This document shows, in pieces, positions 6,150-13,561 of a stretch of DNA of 51,894 nt. Position 1 is the first letter of the stretch. Each line of letters begins with the position of its first letter. Position numbers and translations under genes: made by a program. The notes under the pieces are model-generated. The model had not been told where the DNA came from. It saw nothing but the letters and a program-made list of their open reading frames with translations, and ran no database searches. The stretch is from positions 1 through 51,894 of the forward strand of contig JAFZYE010000078.1 of assembly GCA_017616445.1 (NCBI GenBank), read 5' to 3'. The DNA comes from Bacteroidaceae bacterium (lineage in GTDB: Bacteria; Bacteroidota; Bacteroidia; Bacteroidales; Bacteroidaceae).

Positions 6150-8507
6150 ATGAGCGTACACAGAATAAATTATAAGGATGGGGCGAAGATGATGCGCCCT
6201 GTCCTTACGGAAACGGAGTACCGTAATCTCCGTAACTCGGCTAAACAGAAGACGGTGATGAAGGCCATTCGTGATGGTGACGAGACTCAGAAGATGAAGT
6301 TGGAGCAGATGAACTATAGCTGTCTGCCTAATGACGATGGTTCGCTGAAAGGCACAACTCGTATGAGCACGACCGTAGGTATGGACATCGACCACATTGC
6401 CGACAACGAGCTGGAGGCAGTGAAGGACAACATCTTGGCTAAGGCAGCTGAACTGGGATTGCTGATGCTCGAAGGGAGCGCACGCGGTAAGGGCTATCAC
6501 TTGGTGTTCCGTCGCCACCCAGAACTCTCTCAGGAAGAGAATCTGAAATGGGCGAGCGAACTGCTTGGAGTACCTTACGATGAAGGTGCAAAAGACATTA
6601 CGAGGGTGTTTTTCACAACGACCAACAACGAGCTTTTCTATCTTGATCCTGAGATATTCAAGATAGAGCAGACCCCCTCTGTCCCAAAGGACATCTCCCC
6701 CTCTAAGGGGAGAAAGACAGACTCCTCCACCGCAAAGCGGTCCCCCTCCTCTAACTTAGAGGAGGAGCGTGAATACCCTTCTGAGTATCATGGCGTACCT
6801 TATTCAAAGATTGTGGAGGCTTGGCTGGGTGGCAAGAAGGTGAAGGAGGGTGACAGACATCGCACATCGCTGTACTTAGCTGACCACCTGCGATACATCA
6901 CAGAGAACGATGCAGGGTTGATAGAGAAGATTCTGCGTGAGACGCCTTTCGTTCAGGAAATCATCGAGGAACGTGGTGAGAATGTGGCTCAGACCGTGAA
7001 GAGTGCACAGGGCTTCGACTTCTACAAGAACATTCCCAAGAAGATGCAGGAGGCACTGAGAAAGGTGGGTGCACTGGACGACGATTCCCTCCCCTATTCA
7101 GGAGAGTTGGAGGAGGACACTCTCCCCATAGAGGGGGAGTCGGAGGGGGTCTGTTTACCTAAAATGCCGCAAGGTGTGAAGGATTCGATAGAAGCAGTTG
7201 GTCCTCAGTTAGCAATGCCTGTCGTGACAGCTATCTGTCCCTGCATCGGAGCATTGGCTACAGGTGTAGTGCTCGATGTGCATGGCCGTAAAAGGGGTCT
7301 GAACCTGATTGCCTACATCGCAGGTGACTTTGCAAGCGGAAAGGGTGACATCGATCCTGTGGTCGATGCCTGGATGAGTGAGGTGGCAGCTGTGGACAAG
7401 ATGTACTTGCAACAAGAGGAGGAATTCCGCACAAAGAAACAGGCCGCGAAGAACAAGAAAGAACAGCCTGAAGAACCCAAATTACCGATACGTTACGTCA
7501 CCTTGAACACTACAGTGGCCAAGCTTGCTGAGCGACTGGCGAATACGGAAGGCAAACATGCCTATTCGTTCACGCCAGAAGCCGACACAGTGGCTCAGAA
7601 GCTGAAGACAGCCATCAGCGATTTCTCAGTGATGTTGCGTGAGAGTTACGACGGAAGCAAGTTCGATCGTGAGGCCAAAAGCCTGGAGGCAGTAAATGTA
7701 CATATCGAACACTTGTTGTGGAACGTCACCATGTGTGGTACACCTGATGCCCTCTACCGTGTTGTGCGCAACTACACCGATGGTTTTCAGAGCCGTATCG
7801 CAGTAGCACGTACCCCAGACAACACTTTCTCGCCACTCGAAGACAAGCCTCATGTGCTGACAGAACGCCAGTCGGACCGTATCCAGCAGGTTGCTCACTT
7901 GTTGCCCCTGATGTATGGCGAAGTGGTACTGCCGAAACTCGAAGCAAAGGGTCGTGAATGGTTGGAGGTCAATCGTCTGGAAACCATGAAGAACGATGAT
8001 AGGATCAAGGCGCGCCAACGCTTCCGTGTCTGTGTCACAGCCCAACGAATGACCTGTTGCATCATGCTATGCAAGGTATGTGAGACCCTCATTCAGAAGC
8101 ATGGATTGAATGGCGCAGAGAGTCGCCTGAAGTCGCATCCGAACCTCTGGAAAGAGCTGCTGCTGAAAGCCCAGACACCTCAGATGTTGGAAGCCTTCGA
8201 TGTCATCGCTGACTCACTGATGGAGAACGCCCTCCACTTCTTCCGCGACCGCATCGAGAACGCATTCACCAGTCGTGACTATGCAGGAAGCAATGACCGC
8301 CAGCGAATAGGTAAGAACGACTCTATCTACGAACGTCTGGACGTAGAATTCAGTTTTGAACAAGCTATGCAGCACAGCATCGCCATCAAGGGTGCGGGTG
8401 TCACTCACAACACGGTGCAACAGATGCTGAAGAACTGGAAGAGACAGGGGCTTGTTTCGAAAACAGATGTAAACCGATATAGGAAGATGGCTGTGGAATG
8501 TCATTAG
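6150..8507 (+). CDS. VirE-N (BT4734-like)/DUF3987 mobile-element primase-helicase-like protein
   Basis: 785 residues. Residues about 60-170 fit the BT4734-like/VirE N-terminal domain (primase-type, with TTVGMDIDHI and GSARGKGYHLVFR). From about 360 on is a DUF3987 region with a Walker-A-like AGDFASGKGDIDP near residue 392, followed by a large helical part; the C-terminal 60 residues look like a winged helix (AGVTHNTVQQMLKNWKRQGLV). Proteins of this plan are widespread in Bacteroidota mobile elements and are thought to act in replication. Two stretches are odd: residues about 174-206 and 312-334 are low-complexity, proline-, serine- and glutamate-rich, and their DNA consists of short GC-rich palindromes of a repeat family also found between genes. 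They keep the frame. The last codons and the TAG fall in a TCATTAG repeat. Confidence 0.88.
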   Translation: MSVHRINYKDGAKMMRPVLTETEYRNLRNSAKQKTVMKAIRDGDETQKMKLEQMNYSCLPNDDGSLKGTTRMSTTVGMDIDHIADNELEAVKDNILAKAAELGLLMLEGSARGKGYHLVFRRHPELSQEENLKWASELLGVPYDEGAKDITRVFFTTTNNELFYLDPEIFKIEQTPSVPKDISPSKGRKTDSSTAKRSPSSNLEEEREYPSEYHGVPYSKIVEAWLGGKKVKEGDRHRTSLYLADHLRYITENDAGLIEKILRETPFVQEIIEERGENVAQTVKSAQGFDFYKNIPKKMQEALRKVGALDDDSLPYSGELEEDTLPIEGESEGVCLPKMPQGVKDSIEAVGPQLAMPVVTAICPCIGALATGVVLDVHGRKRGLNLIAYIAGDFASGKGDIDPVVDAWMSEVAAVDKMYLQQEEEFRTKKQAAKNKKEQPEEPKLPIRYVTLNTTVAKLAERLANTEGKHAYSFTPEADTVAQKLKTAISDFSVMLRESYDGSKFDREAKSLEAVNVHIEHLLWNVTMCGTPDALYRVVRNYTDGFQSRIAVARTPDNTFSPLEDKPHVLTERQSDRIQQVAHLLPLMYGEVVLPKLEAKGREWLEVNRLETMKNDDRIKARQRFRVCVTAQRMTCCIMLCKVCETLIQKHGLNGAESRLKSHPNLWKELLLKAQTPQMLEAFDVIADSLMENALHFFRDRIENAFTSRDYAGSNDRQRIGKNDSIYERLDVEFSFEQAMQHSIAIKGAGVTHNTVQQMLKNWKRQGLVSKTDVNRYRKMAVECH
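6671..6767. repeat. GC-rich palindromic element inserted in frame in the primase-like gene
   Basis: Four short palindromes in a row: TGTCC-CAAA-GGACA (6680-6693), CTCCCC-N6-GGGGAG (6695-6712), ACCGC-AAA-GCGGT (6729-6741) and a perfect CTCCTCTAA-C-TTAGAGGAG (6746-6764). The frame stays open through all of them and encodes a Pro/Ser/Glu-rich linker. Confidence 0.8.
7085..7152. repeat. second in-frame palindromic element in the primase-like gene
   Basis: The segment 7122-7152 matches the intergenic segment 26948-26978 at 29 of 31 positions, which shows that a dispersed repeat sits inside the coding sequence. It holds the inverted pair CTCCCC/GGGGAG. Confidence 0.82.
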
Positions 8508-8530
8508 TCATTAAGTCATTAGTCATTAAG
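8501..8530 (+). repeat. short tandem array (TCATTAG/TCATTAAG units)
   Basis: Four units of 7-8 bases; the first supplies the TAG stop of the primase-like gene (8505-8507). Confidence 0.8.
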
Positions 8531-8540
8531 GTTTTTGATT

Positions 8541-8924
8541 ATGAAGATAGAAAATACCCAACAATGTTTCGTGCAGCTCTGGCTACGGCTGGAGCGCACG
8601 AGACGCCTCCTCGCAAGTCAGTATAAGCGGTACTGCATTCGGAACATCCTGAAGGAGTGGTATGGCACACGCGCAACGGACGACTTCATCTGGGAAGTCT
8701 GCAACCGCACGGTTGTCGATGACCAGCAAGTCTATGGTTATGATGCACTGCCACCGCCTAAACTCTACCCACGTAAACATCGTGAGTTCCTAAGAGCTCT
8801 CGTCTCTGTCACCCTCGACATCGGCATGCGTCAAGTGAGTCTCAAAGCCCTTGACAGGGCCTACAGCATCGCATTTCCGAATAGTACGCCGATTAATGTG
8901 AATAAAAAGAAGACCCTTAAATAA
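8541..8924 (+). CDS. protein of unknown function in the primase cassette
   Basis: 127 residues from ATG 8541; a TTG two codons earlier is less likely. The protein is basic and helical with RLERTRRLLASQYKRYCIRNILKEWYG near the N-terminus and a proline-rich middle (LPPPKLYPRK). The charge suggests nucleic-acid binding, but I recognise no family. It lies between the primase-like gene and the M15 peptidase gene, where Bacteroidota cassettes of this kind usually carry small variable genes. Tandem arrays flank it on both sides (8501-8530 and from 8930), and the stop TAA lies next to the right-hand array. Confidence 0.6.
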   Translation: MKIENTQQCFVQLWLRLERTRRLLASQYKRYCIRNILKEWYGTRATDDFIWEVCNRTVVDDQQVYGYDALPPPKLYPRKHREFLRALVSVTLDIGMRQVSLKALDRAYSIAFPNSTPINVNKKKTLK

Positions 8925-8929
8925 AAGAG

Positions 8930-9058
8930 GTAAGAGGTAAGGAGTAAGAGGTAAGACAATGCATAATGCATAATGTAGAATGTAAAATGTAGAATGTTAA
9001 CACTCCCCCTTGGGGGAGTAGGGAGGGGGCTCCCTCTCACCTCTAACCTCTCACCACA
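8930..9058. repeat. composite repeat: heptamer arms around a palindrome
   Basis: From left to right: GGTAAGA-type heptamers (8930-8955), GCATAAT and GTAGAAT heptamers (8959-8997), a GC-rich palindrome CTCCCCC-TT-GGGGGAG (9003-9018) with a GGGAGGGGG tail, then CTCTCACC-type heptamers (9034-9058). The left and right heptamer arms are roughly complementary, so the region can fold as one large hairpin. It fills the gap between the 8541 gene and the M15 gene. Confidence 0.75.
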
Positions 9059-9072
9059 AAAAAAAAGAGATT

Positions 9073-9519
9073 ATGAAATATCCAGCTGAAATGAAACTAT
9101 CTCCTCACTTTAAAGTGAAGGAGTTTACCCGCAGCGAAACTGCTGCGAAGAGAGGAATTGATAATGAAGACATTACGCCTGTGCAGTTGGCGAATATGCA
9201 GGCACTGTGTGAGAACGTGCTGGAACCACTCAGACAACAGTTCGGAGAGCCTGTGTATATCAGTAGCGGGTATAGGTGCTACTACCTAAACAACTGCGTG
9301 AAAGGTGCCCAGAAGTCGCAGCACATGTATGGTCAGGCTGCCGACATCTACAGTAAGCAGGGAGCAAAGCGATTGCGGGAGTGGTACCTGTGGATGGTGG
9401 ACAACCTGGTGTTCGACCAACTCATCTGGGAAACCCGTCCGAACGGCTCGAAGTGGATTCATGTTTCGTACAAACGGACAGGTCCCAATCGACAGCAGGT
9501 GTTCACATGTAAGATGTAA
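9073..9519 (+). CDS. M15 family zinc peptidase, phage-lysin-like
   Basis: 148 residues, one compact Peptidase_M15_3 domain. Zinc ligands are visible: His in KSQHMYGQAADI (about 96) with the Asp of AADI, and His in WIHVSY (about 133). The GYRCYYLN stretch of the family precedes them. Such enzymes cut D-Ala-linked peptide bonds of peptidoglycan. No signal peptide is present, as in phage endolysins and in the lysin-like genes that end many Bacteroidota mobile cassettes. It is the last gene of the 4729-9519 cassette, and a terminator follows at 9603. The last codons (CKM) and the TAA come from an ATGTAAG/ATGTAAA heptamer array, so the native C-terminus may have been replaced. Confidence 0.9.
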   Translation: MKYPAEMKLSPHFKVKEFTRSETAAKRGIDNEDITPVQLANMQALCENVLEPLRQQFGEPVYISSGYRCYYLNNCVKGAQKSQHMYGQAADIYSKQGAKRLREWYLWMVDNLVFDQLIWETRPNGSKWIHVSYKRTGPNRQQVFTCKM

Positions 9520-9534
9520 AATGTAGAATGTAAA
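9507..9534 (+). repeat. four heptamer units overlapping the M15 stop codon
   Basis: ATGTAAG, ATGTAAA, ATGTAGA, ATGTAAA in exact 7-base phase. The stop of the M15 gene is at 9517-9519 inside the second unit. Confidence 0.85.
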
Positions 9535-9602
9535 AATGAAAAAATTAGGAGTGACAGGAGTGGCAGGAGTACAGGCCGATAACTTCTAAAAGAAAAATGT
9601 AA

Positions 9603-9640
9603 GAATGGAGAGAGTGATTCGTTGCTCTCTCTCATTTTTT
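9603..9640 (+). terminator. rho-independent terminator after the primase/lysin cassette
   Basis: Stem GAGAGAG/CTCTCTC extended by AATG/CATT with a ten-base loop, followed by six T. The 402-base gap 9520-9921 holds, besides this, the promoter at 9743-9773 and the hairpin element at 9794-9888. Confidence 0.8.
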
Positions 9641-9742
9641 GTTTGAGCTGTTCTTTTGTCGTTGAACGTATATGTTTTCAATAAAATTATGGCTAAAACT
9701 GTTAAATAAGGTTAAGTTTACGTAACTTTTTGTCAAATATGC

Positions 9743-9773
9743 TTGACATTTAGAAAAATTTGCTTTACTTTGC
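9743..9773 (+). promoter_or_regulatory. promoter of the 9922-10707 gene pair
   Basis: -33-like TTGACA at 9743 and -7-like TTACTTTGC at 9765-9773 (eight of nine positions of TAnnTTTGC). The predicted 5' UTR of about 140 nt includes the whole 9794-9888 hairpin element. Confidence 0.55.
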
Positions 9774-9793
9774 AGCGGTTTTCAAAGAAAACA

Positions 9794-9888
9794 GAGGTAA
9801 GAGGTAAGGAGTATGAGGTAAGAGGATACCACTGGGTGTTAACATCTGCGAACATGTCTCTCACCTCTCACCTCTCACCACTCACCTC
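9794..9888 (+). repeat. hairpin element with heptamer arms, copy A
   Basis: Left arm of GAGGTAA units (9794-9824), a 34-base core (9825-9858, GATACCA...GCGAACA with GTTAAC at its centre) and a right arm of CTCACCT units (9857-9888). The core matches copy C (49998-50031, reverse) at 31 of 34 positions and copy B (47377-47410) at 24 of 34. It sits in the leader of the membrane-protein gene. Confidence 0.8.
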
Positions 9889-9921
9889 TAAATGGTAAAT
9901 AATTAAATAGTAAATATAAAG

Positions 9922-10392
9922 ATGGTAAAGAATTATTTGTTTGCACCGGTATTTCGGAAAATAGGTTACGCGCTGTTGGCGATTGCCTTGGTCTATTATG
10001 TGGCTTGTTGGTTATGTGAACCTGTGGCTGATTTCGTCTGCATTCCGATGTTGAGCCTGACTCCTGGCATGGGGGAAGACCCTGAGAAGTTTCATTTCGG
10101 CATTCAGACAGCGTATGCCGGATGGTTTGAGATTGTGATGACGCTGATGTGTGTGGGTTGTGTGTTTGTGGCTTTCTCGCGCGAGAAGGTGGAGGATGAG
10201 TTCATTGCTCACATCCGTGTGCAGTCGCTTGTATGGGCGTTGATGGTGAACATGATTCTGGTGCTCATCACCACCTTATTTATATATGGTGGGTCTTACC
10301 TGCTCTGTATGGCGGTCTATCCGTTCTCGACTTTCTTATTTTTTATCATTAAGTACAATTGGGCACTTTATAAATTTAGAAAGGAGAATTAA
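9922..10392 (+). CDS. integral membrane protein of unknown function
   Basis: 156 residues with four likely membrane segments (about 14-33, 72-92, 106-128 and 130-148) and a short cytoplasmic basic tail (KFRKEN). It is paired with a small XRE regulator (10507) in the same direction. Gene pairs of a four-helix membrane protein and a 65-70-residue YozG-like XRE protein are common in bacteria; the regulator usually controls the pair and the membrane protein's role is mostly unknown. The long leader contains the hairpin element copy A, so expression may depend on it. No catalytic motif is seen. Confidence 0.75.
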   Translation: MVKNYLFAPVFRKIGYALLAIALVYYVACWLCEPVADFVCIPMLSLTPGMGEDPEKFHFGIQTAYAGWFEIVMTLMCVGCVFVAFSREKVEDEFIAHIRVQSLVWALMVNMILVLITTLFIYGGSYLLCMAVYPFSTFLFFIIKYNWALYKFRKEN

Positions 10393-10506
10393 GGTTAGTA
10401 GGTAATAAAGGAGTTACAGGAGTTGCAGGAGTACAGGAGTGACAGACGAATGATTGCAATAGTAACGTTTAACGAAGCGATAACTCCTGATAAATATAAT
10501 GACTAT

Positions 10507-10707
10507 ATGAAGAATAGTTTGAAGGTGGAGCGTGCCATCATGGATTTCACGCAACAGCAATTGGCGGAACTGGTGGGTGTGAGTCGCCAGACGATCAATG
10601 CGATTGAGAAGGGCAACTATGTGCCTTCGACGACTTTGTCGCTGAAGCTTGCCCGTGTGTTTAGTAAACCGGTAGAGAATATATTTCAGCTGGATGAGAA
10701 TGACTAA
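10507..10707 (+). CDS. small XRE-family transcriptional regulator (YozG-like)
   Basis: 66 residues from ATG 10507. An upstream in-frame extension to 10423 is translated from a GGAGT..CA repeat and is not conserved-looking, so it is rejected. The HTH_3 fold is clear: QQQLAELVGVSRQTINAIEKG followed by YVPSTTLSLKLARVF and VENIFQLDE, the standard end of this family. Such proteins are compact autoregulatory DNA-binding proteins. The partner is the membrane protein at 9922. It could also be the repressor counterpart to the BRO-type antirepressor 5 kb upstream, which is speculative. Confidence 0.88.
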   Translation: MKNSLKVERAIMDFTQQQLAELVGVSRQTINAIEKGNYVPSTTLSLKLARVFSKPVENIFQLDEND

Positions 10708-10726
10708 GGAGAAGATCCTCTCCCCG

Positions 10727-10744
10727 CTCCCCTTGAAAGGGGAG
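10727..10744. repeat. GC-rich palindrome between genes
   Basis: CTCCCCTT-GA-AAGGGGAG, 18 bases, same family as the in-frame elements. It could also act as a terminator for the regulator gene, but there is only a short A-rich tail. Confidence 0.7.
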
Positions 10745-10810
10745 AGCTAAAAAAATGAAAAGTACTGATGAATAGGTAAAGATCCAAATAGCTAAATTGA
10801 AAATAATAAG

Positions 10811-13561
10811 ATGAATAAGCGTGTATTGAGTTTTGTTGCAGTTGTTGCAACGTGTATGAATCTGTATGCTCAGTGGGATTCGCCTGAGATGAATGCGTAT
10901 ATGCGTACTGCTTACAAGCAGATATACGAGGTATCGGGTAAAGTGTATGGATCGGACGAGTTTGAGCCGAAGCCTTATCCGCTGCAGGGTGCGAACGTGA
11001 AAGTGGTTTGTCTGGGCGACACCACGAAGATGGACGGCCAGTCGGTATGGAAGGACGGCGTTTTTGATGTGTGGTTGCCTCTGCGTGAGCGCTTGAAGGA
11101 CACTCGTGTGAAGGTGACAATCACATACGTTGGTATGGATACGTTCGAGAAGATTTATTCGCCTGAGAAGACGAAGGAGAATGGTGTGGATAAGTACAAC
11201 ATAAAGATTGACTCTGTGGTGCTGCGCAGCAAGCCTATGACGATTGCCGAGGCTGAGGTGGTAGCGGAGTTGAAGCGTATGTACCAGCGTGGCGATACGG
11301 TCATCTTCAATGCGGATGCGTATGAGATGCCTTCGGGTAGTGTGCTGCTCGACCTCGTGCGCCGTCTGCCTGGATTGAAGTACGAAAGTGGTAAGATGAC
11401 TTATATGGGCAAGGACATCGAGGAAATCAAACTCAACGGTGACTCGTTCTTCAAGCACGATATGAGCATCGCGTTGAACAACATGCCTCACGAGAAGCTG
11501 AAGAGCCTGAGCATCTATGAGGAGCTGAAAGATACGCTCGACGTGAAGAGCGAGAAGCACTTGGTGATGGATATGGAGACGAAGGAACCGATGTCGGGTA
11601 CAATCTTCGCTGAACTGAACGCATCGACCACCGAGAAGTTCAACCACTATGGTTTTGGCGGCAATATCAGCATGTGGAGACAGAAGGGCTTGCAGCTGAA
11701 TGGCAGCTTCAACACGCAGGACATTCCTGATGAGGGTACTTATCAGTTGAAGTCGGTGCGTACATTTGGCAACTTGATGGCGGAGTATAACTTCAACGAC
11801 AAGGCTTCTGTGAGCGCCAATGCCAACCATAACTATAACCGCAACGAGACGAAGAACGACAGCTACACGAAGGAGTTCTTGCCTGATTATACGCAGAACT
11901 CGATGAATGAGTCGTTCAACAGCAATCAAAGCAAAAACTGGAGTGGGGGAATCAATTCGTTTGCCCGTATCAGCGAAAAACTGTATTTCAACGCAAATGT
12001 CAATATGGACAAGTCGGACACGAAGGGTTACAGTGAGTCAAATGATACCGTTTCGTACGAAGGTGAGGGATTGGTGCGCACGACTCGTCAGATTAACTCA
12101 TCGAACGGCGACAACAAATCGGTGAACGGTAACTTCAGCTTGAACTATGCTTTCGACGAAGAACACAACAATGAGTTGAGCCTCAACTATGGTGTCAATC
12201 ACAGCGACGGAACGAACACATCTTATAATAAGTCGTACAGCAGGTTCGTCCAGCGTGACAGCATTAGTGATGTGAACCACCGCATCTTGACGCCAAACCG
12301 TAATAACTCGCATGACATCATGCTGCGTTATAGCCGCAGGATAGGTGGATATGGATACATGGGAATGGATGACGAAGATCGTGTCAACTCGTATCTCAGC
12401 ATTGGCTACGGTATTAATTACGCTACTAATACGAGCACCCAGAACTATGAGGACATCCTGGCTGACGGAACATACGCACAGGTGGACAGCCTTCACTACG
12501 ATAAGCGCAACCGCAACTTTGAACAGAGGTTTGAACTGTCGTATTTCTATAGCGACAAGAAATCGCGACTCAATACTTCGGTTCAGGTATCGCCTCGTAA
12601 GATGACCATCGACAACGACCAGTATGGCAACAACGAGCATATCGAAAACAAGGGTGTTCGGTTGTCGTTTAATGCCAACTACACGCTCAATGTGAAGAAA
12701 GACAAGTACACAGTACGTTATACGGGTTCGAATGTACTGCCTGATGTGGAGCAGCTTTCACATGTGACGAACTACAGCGACCCGATGAACATCAGCGTGG
12801 GTAATCCGAACCTGAAGAATGCATTCAACCACAACTTCCAGATTGAGTATCAGCTGAAGTCGTTGATGCGTCTGCAACTGGCATACGGATTCACAGACAA
12901 CCAAATCACCACACTCACGTTGCTCGACAAGTCTACAGGTGCACGCCGTACGTCACCTGCCAACATCAACGGCAACTGGAACACACGCGAGTATGTCTAT
13001 TTCACGATTCCAATCCACGACTTCACACTCAGCCTGAATGCCACCCACTCGTTCAACCACGGAGTGTCGTATGTGCAGAACCTGACTGACAACGAACCGT
13101 GGAAGAGTGCAACAAAGCATCATAACTTCAGTTCAACTATCTCAGGTAGTTACGGCAACAAGTACTGGATGATGCGAGGAGGGGTTGGCTATTCAATGAA
13201 CCACAGCAAGAGTGACTATCTGACCACAGCTACAAAAGGTCAGGCCATCAATGCGAATGCAGACATCAGCTATGAGGCTCCGTTCGGATTGGAACTGGGA
13301 ATCGAATGCGACTTCAACAAACCATTCGGCTATGAGATGGCTGCTGCCAACAAGACGGAGTGTCTGTTGAACCTCAGGGCTGAGTATCACTTCCTGAAAC
13401 GTAAACTGGCAACGATTGGTGTGAACTGGCGCGACATCCTGAACTCGTACAACGGATTCAATGCCTCGATGAACGGAACAACGTGGAACGAGAGCCGCAC
13501 ATACGGCGACACTTCTATGTTCGTCATCTCATTCAGCTATCGCATTAATGCGTTTGATTAA
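10811..13561 (+). CDS. outer-membrane beta-barrel family protein (OMP_b-brl_3 type)
   Basis: 916 residues. A signal peptide spans about 1-20 (ends NLYAQ). A carboxypeptidase-regulatory-like beta-sandwich (about 38-135) is followed by a plug-like segment (SVLLDLVRRLPGLKYESGKM and EEIKLNGDSFF), then about 700 residues of barrel strands rich in N, S, T and aromatic residues. The overall plan is the TonB-receptor-like OMP_b-brl_3 family, members of which lack a close SusD partner. No SusD-type gene is near. Substrate is unknown. The stop overlaps the stop of the convergent ABC-F gene by four bases, leaving no room for a terminator between them. Confidence 0.87.
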   Translation: MNKRVLSFVAVVATCMNLYAQWDSPEMNAYMRTAYKQIYEVSGKVYGSDEFEPKPYPLQGANVKVVCLGDTTKMDGQSVWKDGVFDVWLPLRERLKDTRVKVTITYVGMDTFEKIYSPEKTKENGVDKYNIKIDSVVLRSKPMTIAEAEVVAELKRMYQRGDTVIFNADAYEMPSGSVLLDLVRRLPGLKYESGKMTYMGKDIEEIKLNGDSFFKHDMSIALNNMPHEKLKSLSIYEELKDTLDVKSEKHLVMDMETKEPMSGTIFAELNASTTEKFNHYGFGGNISMWRQKGLQLNGSFNTQDIPDEGTYQLKSVRTFGNLMAEYNFNDKASVSANANHNYNRNETKNDSYTKEFLPDYTQNSMNESFNSNQSKNWSGGINSFARISEKLYFNANVNMDKSDTKGYSESNDTVSYEGEGLVRTTRQINSSNGDNKSVNGNFSLNYAFDEEHNNELSLNYGVNHSDGTNTSYNKSYSRFVQRDSISDVNHRILTPNRNNSHDIMLRYSRRIGGYGYMGMDDEDRVNSYLSIGYGINYATNTSTQNYEDILADGTYAQVDSLHYDKRNRNFEQRFELSYFYSDKKSRLNTSVQVSPRKMTIDNDQYGNNEHIENKGVRLSFNANYTLNVKKDKYTVRYTGSNVLPDVEQLSHVTNYSDPMNISVGNPNLKNAFNHNFQIEYQLKSLMRLQLAYGFTDNQITTLTLLDKSTGARRTSPANINGNWNTREYVYFTIPIHDFTLSLNATHSFNHGVSYVQNLTDNEPWKSATKHHNFSSTISGSYGNKYWMMRGGVGYSMNHSKSDYLTTATKGQAINANADISYEAPFGLELGIECDFNKPFGYEMAAANKTECLLNLRAEYHFLKRKLATIGVNWRDILNSYNGFNASMNGTTWNESRTYGDTSMFVISFSYRINAFD

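Noticed and set aside
6132..6518. Minus-strand frame opposite the primase-like gene
   Set aside because: Antisense shadow without start context or family match.
9536..9589. 17-residue frame MKKLGVTGVAGVQADNF after the M15 gene
   Set aside because: It is built of GGAGT..CA nine-base repeat units also found at 10412 and has no independent support for translation.
10661..11929. 422-residue minus-strand frame opposite the outer-membrane barrel gene
   Set aside because: Shadow of the plus-strand gene; composition (Leu/Arg/His/Val-rich) is typical of an antisense frame.
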